NCBI RefSeq assembly: GCF_003287955.1
Contig: NZ_QMKP01000019.1
Coordinates: 1-63,886 of the forward strand
Length of the DNA: 63,886 bases
Source: Arthrobacter sp. AQ5-06
Lineage (GTDB): Bacteria > Actinomycetota > Actinomycetes > Actinomycetales > Micrococcaceae
Direction: 5' to 3'
Both the position numbers and the translations under genes were made by a program. Of this stretch, positions 8,195-16,177 are shown piece after piece (the first letter of the stretch is position 1; each line of letters starts with the position of its first letter). The notes under the pieces were generated by a model that was given only the letters and a program-made list of their open reading frames with translations, made no database searches and was not told where the DNA came from.

Positions 8195-8228
8195 GGGGTG
8201 TCGGTAGATGGTCGTTTTCCGACACCCC
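8195..8228. repeat. Palindrome with 10-bp perfect arms
   Basis: GGGGTGTCGG at 8195-8204 is followed after 14 bases by its exact complement CCGACACCCC at 8219-8228. It lies at the end of the res-like cluster. It could be two abutting transposon ends or a terminator-like hairpin for the leftward MepB gene; there is no U-tract. Confidence 0.6.
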
Positions 8229-8254
8229 TTAATGCCCGATTTCTGTAGCGACGC

Positions 8255-8776
8255 CTAGGTCACATCAAAGAGACGGCGCGCCCGTTGCAGGTCGACGTCC
8301 CCATCGCCCAGGTCGAGGAAGAATCTGCATTGCCACTTCTGAGACCGCTTAGCCTGAGGGTTTTCCGTCGCTGACCACGGCGGATACACCCGAAACCCGC
8401 GCTTCCCGCCAACGCCACCAATAGCAACGATCCCGCGCTCAACGAGCGCGCTCTTCGGGAAAACAAAGAGCCCCAAGTTGTCGTCCTCTCGAACGGCTAT
8501 CACCAGCGACTGCGAACCGTCTTCGGCCGACAATGGATCGGTTGACCCGTCACTGGCGCGCCGCCACACCGTGACGAACAATCCCACTTTCGTCGGTGTC
8601 AGCTTGCCCGCCCGAAACCGCGTCTCGCCGGTGACTGAGACCACAGCGCCGTACTCGGCGTTGTCAGGCTCCGGCACCACCGCCAGACGCCCCGCACCGA
8701 GTCGATCACACACCTCAATCGCAACAGCCACATCCGGATGAAGAACAACAGACACCACAACAACTCCGATCAGCAC
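8255..8776 (-). CDS. MepB-like protein
   Basis: Up to 173 residues. KLTPTKVGLFVTVWRR, LFVFPKSALVERGI and GKRGFRVYPPWS match the MepB family, first noted beside the Staphylococcus mepRA efflux locus and of unknown biochemical function. The true start may lie inside the first 30 residues, since the leader is hydrophobic and unlike the family; EPDNAEYGA is where conservation begins. It sits inside the mobile zone, so it is probably an acquired passenger. Confidence 0.7.
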   Translation of the reverse strand: MLIGVVVVSVVLHPDVAVAIEVCDRLGAGRLAVVPEPDNAEYGAVVSVTGETRFRAGKLTPTKVGLFVTVWRRASDGSTDPLSAEDGSQSLVIAVREDDNLGLFVFPKSALVERGIVAIGGVGGKRGFRVYPPWSATENPQAKRSQKWQCRFFLDLGDGDVDLQRARRLFDVT

Positions 8777-8958
8777 GACCTTGGGGGAAAGTCAGCTCCC
8801 CACAGTGGTCTCAGCCTAGTTTGCGATCACGCAACACCCCCCCTCGGATGGTCTCGCCTTAGATTGCCATCCTGGGTCCGAGTTCAGTTGACATTGTCAC
8901 CCAACTTACTAACGTACGATGCGATCCGTTTTCCGCAGCGACCCCTCTCAGGCTCTTC

Positions 8959-9822
8959 TTACTCCTCGTTGCTGTCGCGGTGGTCGGGATCGCGCAGAGT
9001 GCGCCGGCCGCCGGCGAGGTCCGGAAGTTGGAAGGAGTAGTGACCGTGGACGTTGATGTGCCGCCGCACATACGCCGACAGGCAAACTACATCGGCATCG
9101 AGCACCGGGTAGCCCTGTTCCCGCAGCGCGGTCAGGGCGTGGTCGAGGTAGACCATGTTCCACAACGTCACACAATTCAAGACAAGGCCCAGGGCGCCGA
9201 GTTGGTCTTTCTGCCCGTCACGGTACGCCTGGTGGAGCGTGCCCTCGCGGCCGTGGAAGATGTGCCTGGCCAGGGCGCGGCGGCCCTCCTGGAGGTTGCG
9301 CATCGCTGGCCACCTCGTCCCGCAACGTCGTCACCCCCGGAAGGAGCGCCCTCCGCGCCCGCCACCATCCCACCGCCGCGTAGAGCAGCGGCTTCGGCTG
9401 ATCACCGGTCGTCCACGCCTGTCCTCCGCCCAGCCAGCCGATCAACTCCGCCTCTGCCGAGGCGTAGGAGGCATACCGTATACCTCGGCGATCTCCACTT
9501 GATTCTCAAACGGCGTCGGCCGCCGCTCCAAGTACCCCTTCACGCACGACGGATCCGCCACCCCGACTTGTCCGGCCACATAATCCACCACCGTGGTCGG
9601 TACGTCGAGGGGATCCTCCAGAAACGTGCCCTGCTGTCGGACGGTCACCAGCTGGAGACTGAACCCGAGCCGGTTGCGATCACCGCGCCGCTTCGCGACG
9701 AGATCCAGATCGGCGTCGTCCAGGAAGAAGAACCGCTCCAGCACCGCCTGTTCCGGGGCCTGCGCCTCGAATCGCCCGTACGAGGCCTCCTCGGCCGCAG
9801 TCAAATATTTATGTTTAGCCAT
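8959..9822 (-). pseudogene. Tn3-family transposase TnpA, internally deleted and frameshifted
   Basis: From 9822 the N-terminal DUF4158-like part reads leftward (MAKHKYLTAAEEASYGRFEA, then ENQVEIAEVYG). A one-base shift near 9475 leads into AEAELIGWLGGGQAWTTGD and ARRALLPGVTTL. Near 9300 the sequence jumps to the extreme C-terminus (LARHIFHGREGTLHQAYRDG, then VNVHGHYSFQLPDL-like text) and stops at 8959. A full TnpA is about 1000 residues, so roughly 600-700 residues, including the DDE catalytic core, are deleted. It is a non-functional relic. Confidence 0.85.
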
Positions 9823-10128
9823 GCAGGCTCAACGAACCGAGGCTACTACCGTTACCACCGGAGATCGGCTTAGCGTGACTTTCCCAAGCGTTGGTCCTCC
9901 AGCCCCGATGACCGAGCAGGGACGTTGGTTCATCGGGAGCATCGGGATCAGCGTCCTTTCCTTGTCGGGGTTTGTGTGCTGGTCGTGCCGGTTTCCAGTC
10001 TTGCTGTTCGCTTCGGCAGCATGAAAGCAATCCGGCTGGAGGAAAAGCCACACCCCGGCTGGCTCGGGATTGATCTGCCCCGGACCGCGGCGGGGTCACC
10101 GTTGACCGCCGCCTCCCGGGACGGGCCG
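9823..10128. other. Gene-free stretch between transposase relic and Asp23 cluster
   Basis: No gene recognised on either strand. The last ~90 bases before 10129 are GC-rich and could hold the terminator of the leftward Asp23 operon, but I could not identify a clear stem with a U-tract. Confidence 0.3.
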
Positions 10129-10563
10129 TCAGAGAACCGGCCGGCCGTTGGGCCGGTCGGCGTTGCCGTCTTCTGGTCGGGTGGGCTGGGGCCTGCGTTC
10201 TGCGCCGGGTTCTGGTGTGTGGGACGGTCCGGGCGGGGTTGGTGTGATGGAGCAGATCTGCACGGTGATGCGGGTTGCGGTATGCGGATGCCCGGTCTGC
10301 AGGGCTGTCCGGATGGTGCGGGCTGCCTGGCGGGCGATGTCTGGGGCGGGGGTGTCCAGGGCGACGCCCAGCCGGACCCGTACGGTCGTGTTCCCGTCGT
10401 CGGTCCGGACCTCGACGGGTGGCCTGTCCGCGGGTGGGTCCCCGCCGGTCAGGCGGGTTCGGCCCTGCCTGACGGCGAGGCGCCAGGCAGGATCTGCGGG
10501 GTAGACCGCGAGGACTCCGTCAATGCCCAGCAGCAGGTCGCGGAGCAGGTCGGCTGTGGTCAT
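10129..10563 (-). CDS. Asp23/Gls24-like protein (last gene of the sigma unit)
   Basis: 144 residues from ATG 10563, which overlaps the upstream stop as ATGA. The Asp23-like core VEVRTDDGNTTVRVRLGVAL is followed by ARQAARTIRTALQT; the tail is rich in Pro, Thr and Arg. Gls24-type proteins are envelope-stress proteins tethered to the membrane by AmaP in Gram-positives. It is co-translated with the ZAS-Asp23 gene and the ECF sigma factor, which suggests a part in the same envelope-stress circuit. Similarity is clear in pattern but weak in sequence. Confidence 0.6.
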   Translation of the reverse strand: MTTADLLRDLLLGIDGVLAVYPADPAWRLAVRQGRTRLTGGDPPADRPPVEVRTDDGNTTVRVRLGVALDTPAPDIARQAARTIRTALQTGHPHTATRITVQICSITPTPPGPSHTPEPGAERRPQPTRPEDGNADRPNGRPVL

Positions 10564-11156
10564 GTTCCGATCCTTTCCGGGGTGGCGGCGGCGTCTTCGA
10601 CGAGGTCGGTAACGGCGATGTCGATGGCGGTGATGTTCAGTTCGGTGTGTAGGGCCAGGGCATCGGAGAGTGTGCTTCTGAGCGCGCGGGCCAGCCCGGG
10701 TACGGGGTGTCCCCAGAAAGCGGTGACGTTGAGATGTAGTGTGACGGGGGCTCCGGCGGAGGTCAGGTCCCCGTGGAGCCAGCATTTGCCGATGGTGGCG
10801 CCGGGGAGGGTGTCTCCGACGGTGCGGATGAGGGCGATGACGGCGCCTTCGGTTTCTGAGAGGTCATCGTCGGGGTGGGCGCCGGCGAGGGGGATGGCCC
10901 GGCCGGCCCTGGTTTCCAGGCGGAGATGGTCCAGGATGTTCTGCAGCCATGGCTCGTCGCCGCGGCCGGCCTGAAGGATGTCCAGGGCGATGAGTTCGGC
11001 GGTCAGGTCATCGAGGCGGCGCAGCGCCGCCAGGCCCGCCTGGCACTGCGGGCAGTTGTGGACGTGTTCCGCGTCCGGGGAGGAACCGGTGTGCAAATAG
11101 TCGCTGAGTTCTTCCAGGGTCCGGCCGCAGTCTGCTCCGATGGTCACGGGTGTCAA
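10560..11156 (-). CDS. Putative anti-sigma factor: ZAS zinc finger fused to an Asp23-like domain
   Basis: 198 residues from a TTG at 11156, chosen because GGAGG lies 7 bases upstream and the codon overlaps the sigma-factor stop (TTGA); GTG at 11147 is the alternative. Residues 1-60 look like a zinc-associated anti-sigma segment with Hx3Cx2C (HVHNCPQC). The rest resembles Asp23 (TIGKCWLHGDL, VTLHLNVTAFWG, LNITAIDIAVTDLVED). The placement directly behind an ECF sigma factor supports an anti-sigma role. The fusion would let an envelope-stress domain control the sigma factor directly; this is inference. Confidence 0.65.
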   Translation of the reverse strand: MTPVTIGADCGRTLEELSDYLHTGSSPDAEHVHNCPQCQAGLAALRRLDDLTAELIALDILQAGRGDEPWLQNILDHLRLETRAGRAIPLAGAHPDDDLSETEGAVIALIRTVGDTLPGATIGKCWLHGDLTSAGAPVTLHLNVTAFWGHPVPGLARALRSTLSDALALHTELNITAIDIAVTDLVEDAAATPERIGT

Positions 11157-11719
11157 CGCCAGGCCTCCATTTCCTTGATCAGGGTTGCCTGGGCCCGGGC
11201 CAGGCGGCCGCGGACGCTTTCGGTGCTGATCCCCAGGGTCCTGGCGATCTCCTCGCAGGACTGTCCGCCCATCTTCCGCAGGACCCAGCATTGGCGCTGT
11301 GCCTCGGGCAGCCTACCCAGAGCCTTGCCCAGGGCGGTCATGGACGAACCGGTGACGGCCCTGGATTCGGGCCCGGGCCCCGGATCGTCCCGGGTTTCTT
11401 CGTCGAGTGCGATGTCGTATTTCCGCCGGCGAAGGACGTTAATAGCGCAGCGGGCGGTGATCCGCATCATCCAGCCTCTGACTGCCGCGGGGTCCCGCAG
11501 GGCGGGCAGCTGCGACCAGCAACGGACCAGCGCCTCCTGGACGGCATCGTCAGCATCAGCAAGGGACCCGGTCAGCCGGCGGGCGTAGGCCCGCATGAGC
11601 GGGCCGTGGCGCCGGGCCAGTGCCTCGAAGGCTGCTGTGTCGCCGTCGCCGGCGCGCTCGGCCAGCAGCGCATCCGAAGCGGCGTCCAGCCGTCGGGGCG
11701 CCTTTCCGGGTCCTGTCAT
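11153..11719 (-). CDS. ECF RNA polymerase sigma factor
   Basis: 188 residues. Sigma-70 region 2 is at about 25-95 (FEALARRHGPLMRAYARRL, DADDAVQEALVRCWSQL). Region 4 is at about 125-180 (LGRLPEAQRQCWVLRKMGG, then the HTH CEEIARTLGISTESVRGRL). It heads a three-gene unit with a putative anti-sigma factor and an Asp23-like protein, and lies 150 bp downstream of the amaP-like gene. The gap probably contains its own, possibly autoregulated, promoter. It is expected to direct transcription of the envelope-stress genes upstream, but no promoter motif could be fixed by eye. Confidence 0.9.
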   Translation of the reverse strand: MTGPGKAPRRLDAASDALLAERAGDGDTAAFEALARRHGPLMRAYARRLTGSLADADDAVQEALVRCWSQLPALRDPAAVRGWMMRITARCAINVLRRRKYDIALDEETRDDPGPGPESRAVTGSSMTALGKALGRLPEAQRQCWVLRKMGGQSCEEIARTLGISTESVRGRLARAQATLIKEMEAWR

Positions 11720-11869
11720 CGGCGTCGCTTACCTTCCGCTCTTGCTCCCCAGAATAGGCGTGTCGTCCGGGACACGGTCGTGGGTGCCCGTCCAGGCGCC
11801 TGTTCCCGGGAGTTGCCCGGGGTGAGGGCGGGGTAGGCTGGCTGCTGGCCGGCTCAACGGACGAACGGT

Positions 11870-12493
11870 TCATTGGACCCGTTGCGTGCCGGCGAAGCGA
11901 TTCCGCAGCCCGGTACTGATCCTGATCAGGAGCGGGATGCTCCGCCCCAGTACCTGTTCAAGGCCCCGGACGGCTTCCTCGGCGGTATCGGTGATGTCCC
12001 GCGGGGACGAGCCTTTGCCTGCCTGAATGGCGATCTTCAGCCCCCCGGTGCCTTTGACGTTCCAGCTGCTGACCCCGACGGATCGGATCCGGTCATCGTG
12101 CCCGAGAGCGTCCCGGATGGCCCGGGCGGCCAGGGAGGTGTCCACCGTGGTGGTCCCTGTGACGGTGCCAGCGCCGTGGTCTGCGGCTTCGGGCACCCCG
12201 ATATGGCTGGTACGGCCGCCGCCCTGGGAAAGGACCCAGCCCAGCACCAGGATGATCGCGATGACCAGCACGGCCAGGGCCGTCAGGGTCCACCAGCTGA
12301 CACCGAGGGTCCCGGCCGGTGCCGCCGCCAGCTGGCTGTGGATCCAGTCCCCGGCGTTGTTGGCCCGGGTGGTCCAGGCGGAGGCGACCTGCGGGCTGGC
12401 GCCTGCCGCGGCGGTGAGGGTGCCGGCCGCTATCAGGACCAGACCGAGCAGGCCCAAAAGGACGCGGTTGAGGCCGCGCAGAGTGCCTCTCAT
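11870..12493 (-). CDS. AmaP-like membrane anchor of Asp23
   Basis: 207 residues. There are two transmembrane segments, about 10-30 (LGLLGLVLIAAGTLTAAAG) and about 68-88 (LTALAVLVIAIILVLGWVL), and a cytoplasmic domain of about 115 residues. In staphylococci AmaP anchors Asp23 at the membrane. The start overlaps the stop of the DUF6286 gene as ATGA, so it is the fifth gene of a tightly coupled operon. Confidence 0.75.
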   Translation of the reverse strand: MRGTLRGLNRVLLGLLGLVLIAAGTLTAAAGASPQVASAWTTRANNAGDWIHSQLAAAPAGTLGVSWWTLTALAVLVIAIILVLGWVLSQGGGRTSHIGVPEAADHGAGTVTGTTTVDTSLAARAIRDALGHDDRIRSVGVSSWNVKGTGGLKIAIQAGKGSSPRDITDTAEEAVRGLEQVLGRSIPLLIRISTGLRNRFAGTQRVQ

Positions 12494-13071
12494 ATGCCCA
12501 CCGCCCCGGTCCTGCTGATGGTGACGGTCAGTCTCGGTGCCGGTACCAACGCGTAACGGTCAAGTTCGCTTTCCACGGCCGCGCGCACGGCGGCCCCGTC
12601 CACCGGGACACCCGAGGTCGGGTGGATCAGCACCTCGAGGCGGCGCCTGCTGACCCGGGCTGTGACCTGTTCGGGAACGAGCCGTGCGGCGTGGCGGGCC
12701 GTACGGGCGATGGCGGCGGCAATCACGTCGTCATCGACAACGACGGCGCCGGACCCGCCGGGCATGGTGTGGCGCCCCCTGGTGCCGGGGAGCAAAGCCA
12801 GCAGCACGAGCACCAGCCCCGCCAGGGCCAGTGCGGCGCCGCCGGCGATCATTCCCGCAGGCAGGGTCGCTGCCGGCAGCCCGGTAAGCCAGCCGAGCAT
12901 CGCCGGCGGAGAAGCCAGCAGCGGGTGTGCTCCGGCCATAGACAGGACTGCCTCGGTGCCGGCCCAGGCGAGGATGAGAACGAGCACGATGCCGGTGACG
13001 ACGGAGGCCGCGGCCCGGGAGGAGTGGGTTTCCCGGCGGACCAGCCTGCCCCTAGCGGCGGGTTCTTTCAT
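12490..13071 (-). CDS. DUF6286-type membrane protein of the Asp23 operon
   Basis: 193 residues. The N-terminus is basic, followed by a first hydrophobic helix (about 22-42), a loop, a second strongly hydrophobic helix (about 72-95, LALAGLVLVLLALLPGTRG) and a soluble C-terminal domain with an Asp23-like alternation (VTARVSRRRLEVLIHPTSG). Genes of this kind recur in actinobacterial Asp23 operons and their function is unknown. Both ends overlap neighbours by 4 bp. Confidence 0.7.
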   Translation of the reverse strand: MKEPAARGRLVRRETHSSRAAASVVTGIVLVLILAWAGTEAVLSMAGAHPLLASPPAMLGWLTGLPAATLPAGMIAGGAALALAGLVLVLLALLPGTRGRHTMPGGSGAVVVDDDVIAAAIARTARHAARLVPEQVTARVSRRRLEVLIHPTSGVPVDGAAVRAAVESELDRYALVPAPRLTVTISRTGAVGI

Positions 13072-13493
13072 CGGACCCCCTCCTGCGCGGGGCGGTGCGC
13101 TGCGGTCAGGCGGAGGTCGATGCCTCCGATGTCCACTCCGGTGAGCCGGTGCAGCCGCCCGGCGATCGTGGCCCTGGCCGCGTCCGCCCGCTCATACAGC
13201 GTTCCGCCACCGGCGCTGACCTGTTCGGGGTGTCGGGCAGCCTCGGCCAGGGGCAGGACGGTGACAGGTACCCGCACGCTGATGGCCAGCCGGCCCGCGT
13301 CGTCCCGGAGGCTGACCTTCACCTCGGCCACCGGGACCTTGAAGGCTTCGGCGGTCACGGCCCCGATGGTGTGCGTCAGGGCGTTGGCGGCGATCCTGGT
13401 GTGTCCGGCCTGCGGTCCGGTGCGGTGCCCGCTCCGGACCAGGTCCGGACGGACAGAGTTCAGATGGTCGGAGTTCACGCGGGCGGGGGTCAT
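13068..13493 (-). CDS. Asp23/Gls24 family envelope-stress protein
   Basis: 141 residues from ATG 13493, overlapping the DUF2273 stop as ATGA. The Asp23 signature is visible as RIAANALTHTIGAVTAEAF, VPVAEVKVSLRDDAGRL and SVRVPVTVLPLAEAA. It is the third of four Asp23-like domains in the cluster. It presumably assembles with the other members beneath the membrane. Confidence 0.75.
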   Translation of the reverse strand: MTPARVNSDHLNSVRPDLVRSGHRTGPQAGHTRIAANALTHTIGAVTAEAFKVPVAEVKVSLRDDAGRLAISVRVPVTVLPLAEAARHPEQVSAGGGTLYERADAARATIAGRLHRLTGVDIGGIDLRLTAAHRPAQEGVR

Positions 13494-13681
13494 GGGGATG
13501 ATCGCTTGCCGCGCAGTGCGTCGAAGGCGCCGCGGAGGTCGAGCCGGCCCTCGGCGGACCGGCCCAGAACGGCGCCGATGGCCATGAAGACTGCCACCAG
13601 AAGCATTCCCCAGAAGCCGAAGACCAGGGCGCTGATCGCCAGGGTCGCGCCGACGGCCGTGCCGGCAACGGTCGGACTCAT
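13490..13681 (-). CDS. DUF2273-type small membrane protein
   Basis: 63 residues. The sequence forms two adjacent hydrophobic helices (AGTAVGATLAISALVFGFWG and MLLVAVFMAIGAVLG) followed by a basic amphipathic tail (LDLRGAFDALRGKRSS). DUF2273 proteins accompany Asp23 genes throughout Gram-positives. ATGA overlaps at both ends show translational coupling. Confidence 0.85.
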   Translation of the reverse strand: MSPTVAGTAVGATLAISALVFGFWGMLLVAVFMAIGAVLGRSAEGRLDLRGAFDALRGKRSSP

Positions 13682-14247
13682 AGGACCCTCGGCTCCTTGT
13701 GCTCGACCTCAGCGCCCTCATCGTCGGAGGGGACGTGGACGTCGGTGATGTCGATATTGACTTCGGTCACTTCCAGCCCCACGATGTCCTCGACGGCATG
13801 ATAGATGGCGTCACGGACGTCCCCGGCAACGTCCTGCAGGGGGTGCGGATACTCGACAATCAGGGACACGTCGACGGCGGCCTGGGTTTTTCCGACCTCC
13901 ACACTGATGCCCTGGGATAGATCGGTCTGGCCCATGGCCCCGCGCAGCGCGCCCATGGCGCGGGCGGCACCGCCGCCGAGCGCGTAGACGCCCGGGATGT
14001 CCCGGGTGGCAATGCCGGCGACCTTGGCCACGACGGCATCTGCGATGGTCGTCTGGCCCTTCCCTTCCCGCCCGCCGGTCCGGCGGGCAGCAGCCGGCGG
14101 CTTCACAGGCGACACGGCCGCGGACGCCGCGGAGTCCGCGGACGGCGGGCCGGAGGACTCGGCGAACGAATTAACGGTCTCGGTGTGCTGCAGCTCATTG
14201 GGCTCGTTGATCAAAACACTCACTCCTGGATCCGAATCGGCGGTCAT
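13678..14247 (-). CDS. Asp23/Gls24 family envelope-stress protein (first gene of operon)
   Basis: 189 residues from ATG 14247. A TTG at 14214, 8 bases after AGGAG, may be the real start. An upstream ATG at 14328 is unlikely because a CRP-type site lies inside that extension. The disordered N-terminal 70 residues precede the Asp23 domain: TTIADAVVAKVAGIATRDI, VYALGG, and a C-terminal half with VDVSLIVEYPHPLQDVAGDV and VTEVNIDITDVHV. It leads a five-gene chain in which every junction is an ATGA overlap. Confidence 0.85.
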   Translation of the reverse strand: MTADSDPGVSVLINEPNELQHTETVNSFAESSGPPSADSAASAAVSPVKPPAAARRTGGREGKGQTTIADAVVAKVAGIATRDIPGVYALGGGAARAMGALRGAMGQTDLSQGISVEVGKTQAAVDVSLIVEYPHPLQDVAGDVRDAIYHAVEDIVGLEVTEVNIDITDVHVPSDDEGAEVEHKEPRVL

Positions 14248-14307
14248 CCCGGTGATGCCGCTACCCCTTAGACGCCCCGCCCCGGCCTTGCCGCACGCCC
14301 GAATCTC

Positions 14308-14323
14308 TGTGATGTAGATCACA
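14308..14323. promoter_or_regulatory. Perfect CRP/GlxR-type site upstream of the Asp23 operon
   Basis: TGTGATGTAGATCACA is TGTGA-N6-TCACA, the consensus for CRP-family regulators, including GlxR of actinobacteria. It lies 61 bp upstream of the ATG at 14247. This suggests cAMP-responsive control of the envelope-stress operon. The match is read directly; the regulator is inferred. Confidence 0.7.
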
Positions 14324-14414
14324 TACATTTCCGGGCGCTATCCGCCCCGCCCAAAAAAGCCGACTCAGACAGGCATGGAGCCGGCGGTCAGGACCGGCCG
14401 GCGCCCCGGCGTCG

Positions 14415-14594
14415 TTAGGCGAAATATGCCAGCGAGGCCGCCGCGGCGAGAAACAGGCAGCCGGCCAGAATCGCCGAGACGACATTCGGCCCGGACAGCA
14501 GCAGGGCGAAGCCCCCGGGCAGGCAGGCCGGCGGCAGGAGCACCGCAGCGATCCAGAACCAAAAGCCCTGCCGGCACGAACCGGACCGGCCGTC
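14415..14594 (-). pseudogene. Possible remnant of a small membrane protein
   Basis: The leftward frame ending at TAA 14415-14417 reads GFWFWIAAVLLPPACLPGG, then LLLSGPNVVSAILAGCLFLAAAA, two clear hydrophobic helices. There is no ATG, and the only GTG is inside the first helix, while a stop lies upstream at 14595-14597. It looks like the 3' part of a small two-helix protein that lost its start. Confidence 0.4.
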
Positions 14595-14778
14595 CTAGGG
14601 CCCGGTCACAGGGTTCCCCTGCCGTCCCGGGTACCATCCCGGTGCCGTGGGGCGTTACGCATCCGACAGGCCTGATCTCCAGAGCCGGCGCAAAAGTACG
14701 CGTTTGCTCCGCGCCAGAGCATCGACGAGATCCTGCCCGGACCCGGCAGCCTCCGCCGCTCCCAAAACCCGGCCGGTC

Positions 14779-14916
14779 TCACGCCACGGGGTTCCGGCCG
14801 CACAGCCCCCGGATCGCCTCAGCCAGGGCCTTGTCCGCGGCCGTTGAGGCGCGGCAGCATTCACGCAGATCGTCCACCTCATCCTGCCCCCGGCGTTCCC
14901 GCCGCCGCAGGCGCAT
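14779..14916 (-). CDS. Small charged hypothetical protein
   Basis: 45 residues from ATG 14916: basic N-terminus (MRLRRRERRG) followed by an acidic/amphipathic helix (DEVDDLRECC, AADKALAEAIRGL). The frame stays open about 15 codons further upstream without a start. Amino-acid texture is gene-like, but I know no family; it may be a fragment. Confidence 0.35.
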   Translation of the reverse strand: MRLRRRERRGQDEVDDLRECCRASTAADKALAEAIRGLCGRNPVA

Positions 14917-15300
14917 CCGGCCCCCGTCGTAACGGGCGGACCAGCTGATGGTGTGTGAACATGCCTGCCCCCTCTCCCAGGGGTCCTTTCACATCGGGCT
15001 AAGCCGGGCGGATGAACCGCACCGGTGGCCCAAAGGCTTCCGACGAAAAGCCGGCACGCCCCGGGTACCCCGCAGTCCCGGGTCCTTCGCCGCGGAGAAG
15101 GAGGGCACCGGCGCAGCGCCGCTAAGAAGCAGTTCGTGACCGTTCCGCCTTTGACGCCTCTGCGCCGGAATTCATCATGGCAACTTCCCGGCCGGTTGCC
15201 TCTGACCAGACCACATCGCCCTGGCGCCGCGCCACCGAAGAATCCGTCATCCGGCGCGGTAGCAAGCGCTCCGGGGTGAGATGCTTCAGCCGGATATCGG
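14917..15300. other. Gene-free stretch
   Basis: Nothing recognisable. Long frames here are typical GC-rich chance frames with no domain signature. Confidence 0.3.
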
Positions 15301-15843
15301 TCAGTCCTGCTCCTGGCCGACTCCGGGCGCTGAGAGGTCCTCCAGCGCCGCGGCGGTGCGTTCGAGGAATTCAGCCACTCTCGGCACAGACGGTGCGGCC
15401 TCACCCAGGATGGTGGCAGACACCGCGCGGTGGAAGTGATCGTAGACCCAGTCCATGGCCTGCGTGCCTGCCGGTGTTAGCTGCAGCAGCAGGCTTCGGC
15501 GGTCTGCCGGGTTGGGTCCTCGACGCAGGAAGCCCGCCCGTTCGAGCCGGTCAATCATCGAGGTGACGGATCCGGTGGTGATGTTCAGATCCAGGGAAAG
15601 ATGTTTGGGCGTAAGGTCACCGCTGTCGCGGACAAACTCCAACGCGTTGAACTCTGCCACGCTCAGCCCCAACTCCCTGGCCAGGCGGGCCCGCAGCCGC
15701 CCGTTGCCGATGTCCAGGTGCCGCATCGCGTTGACGATCGCCCGTACATCCGCAGCCGCCGTATCGTCCGCCCCGCCCAGGGCGGGGCGGGCTGCTGGTC
15801 GGGCCACCTGGTGCGGGGGGCGGCGGGCGGTGGGATCGATCAT
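15301..15843 (-). CDS. MarR-family transcriptional regulator
   Basis: 180 residues. A winged-helix MarR domain occupies about 55-150: ARELGLSVAEFNALEFVRD, recognition region HLSLDLNITTGSVTSMIDRL, and wing ERAGFLRRGPNPADRRSLLL with the conserved D-R in the wing. An N-terminal ~30 residues are Pro/Arg-rich and may be dispensable. The target is unknown; the divergent gene at 16178 starts 334 bp away. Confidence 0.85.
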   Translation of the reverse strand: MIDPTARRPPHQVARPAARPALGGADDTAAADVRAIVNAMRHLDIGNGRLRARLARELGLSVAEFNALEFVRDSGDLTPKHLSLDLNITTGSVTSMIDRLERAGFLRRGPNPADRRSLLLQLTPAGTQAMDWVYDHFHRAVSATILGEAAPSVPRVAEFLERTAAALEDLSAPGVGQEQD

Positions 15844-16177
15844 GGTGTGGTGCTCCTGTAAAGATGAGCCGAGTAGCCAGTCATCATTCTACTTTGGCGG
15901 AACGGCCACTGGTCCGGCGGTCCCTAGCCAGAGGGCTGGCGAGGGAAGACACGGCTTGTTAGAAAATGTATCTCGGTAATCAAGTAATCCCTGTTAGTGT
16001 TCATTCCGGGCAGCATGAAGCAGCTGCGACCTCCCCGAGAACCGGTTGTGTACGTGCCGCCGGTCGGGTCCGGGTGACAGTCAGCTGTGTCTTCTGTCCG
16101 CTACTCTCCCGTGTGCTGCCCCGGCCGGAAGCTGGCCCGCAGCCGCGGCCTGTCCGTTGTCGTGAAAGGTCTCCACC
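15844..16177. other. Intergenic region between MarR gene and the TasA/SipW unit
   Basis: It holds the promoters of both divergent units. AGTAG at about 15870 and CTACT at about 15890 form a loose inverted repeat near the MarR start, a candidate operator. The stretch around 15960-16000 is AT-richer than its surroundings and probably carries the rightward promoter. Confidence 0.35.

Noticed and set aside
8909..8945. Possible Tn3 terminal repeat (complement begins GGGGTCGC and contains AAAACGGATCG)
   Set aside because: Next to the transposase C-terminus the outer GGGG end should face away from tnpA; here it faces towards it, and no partner end was found.
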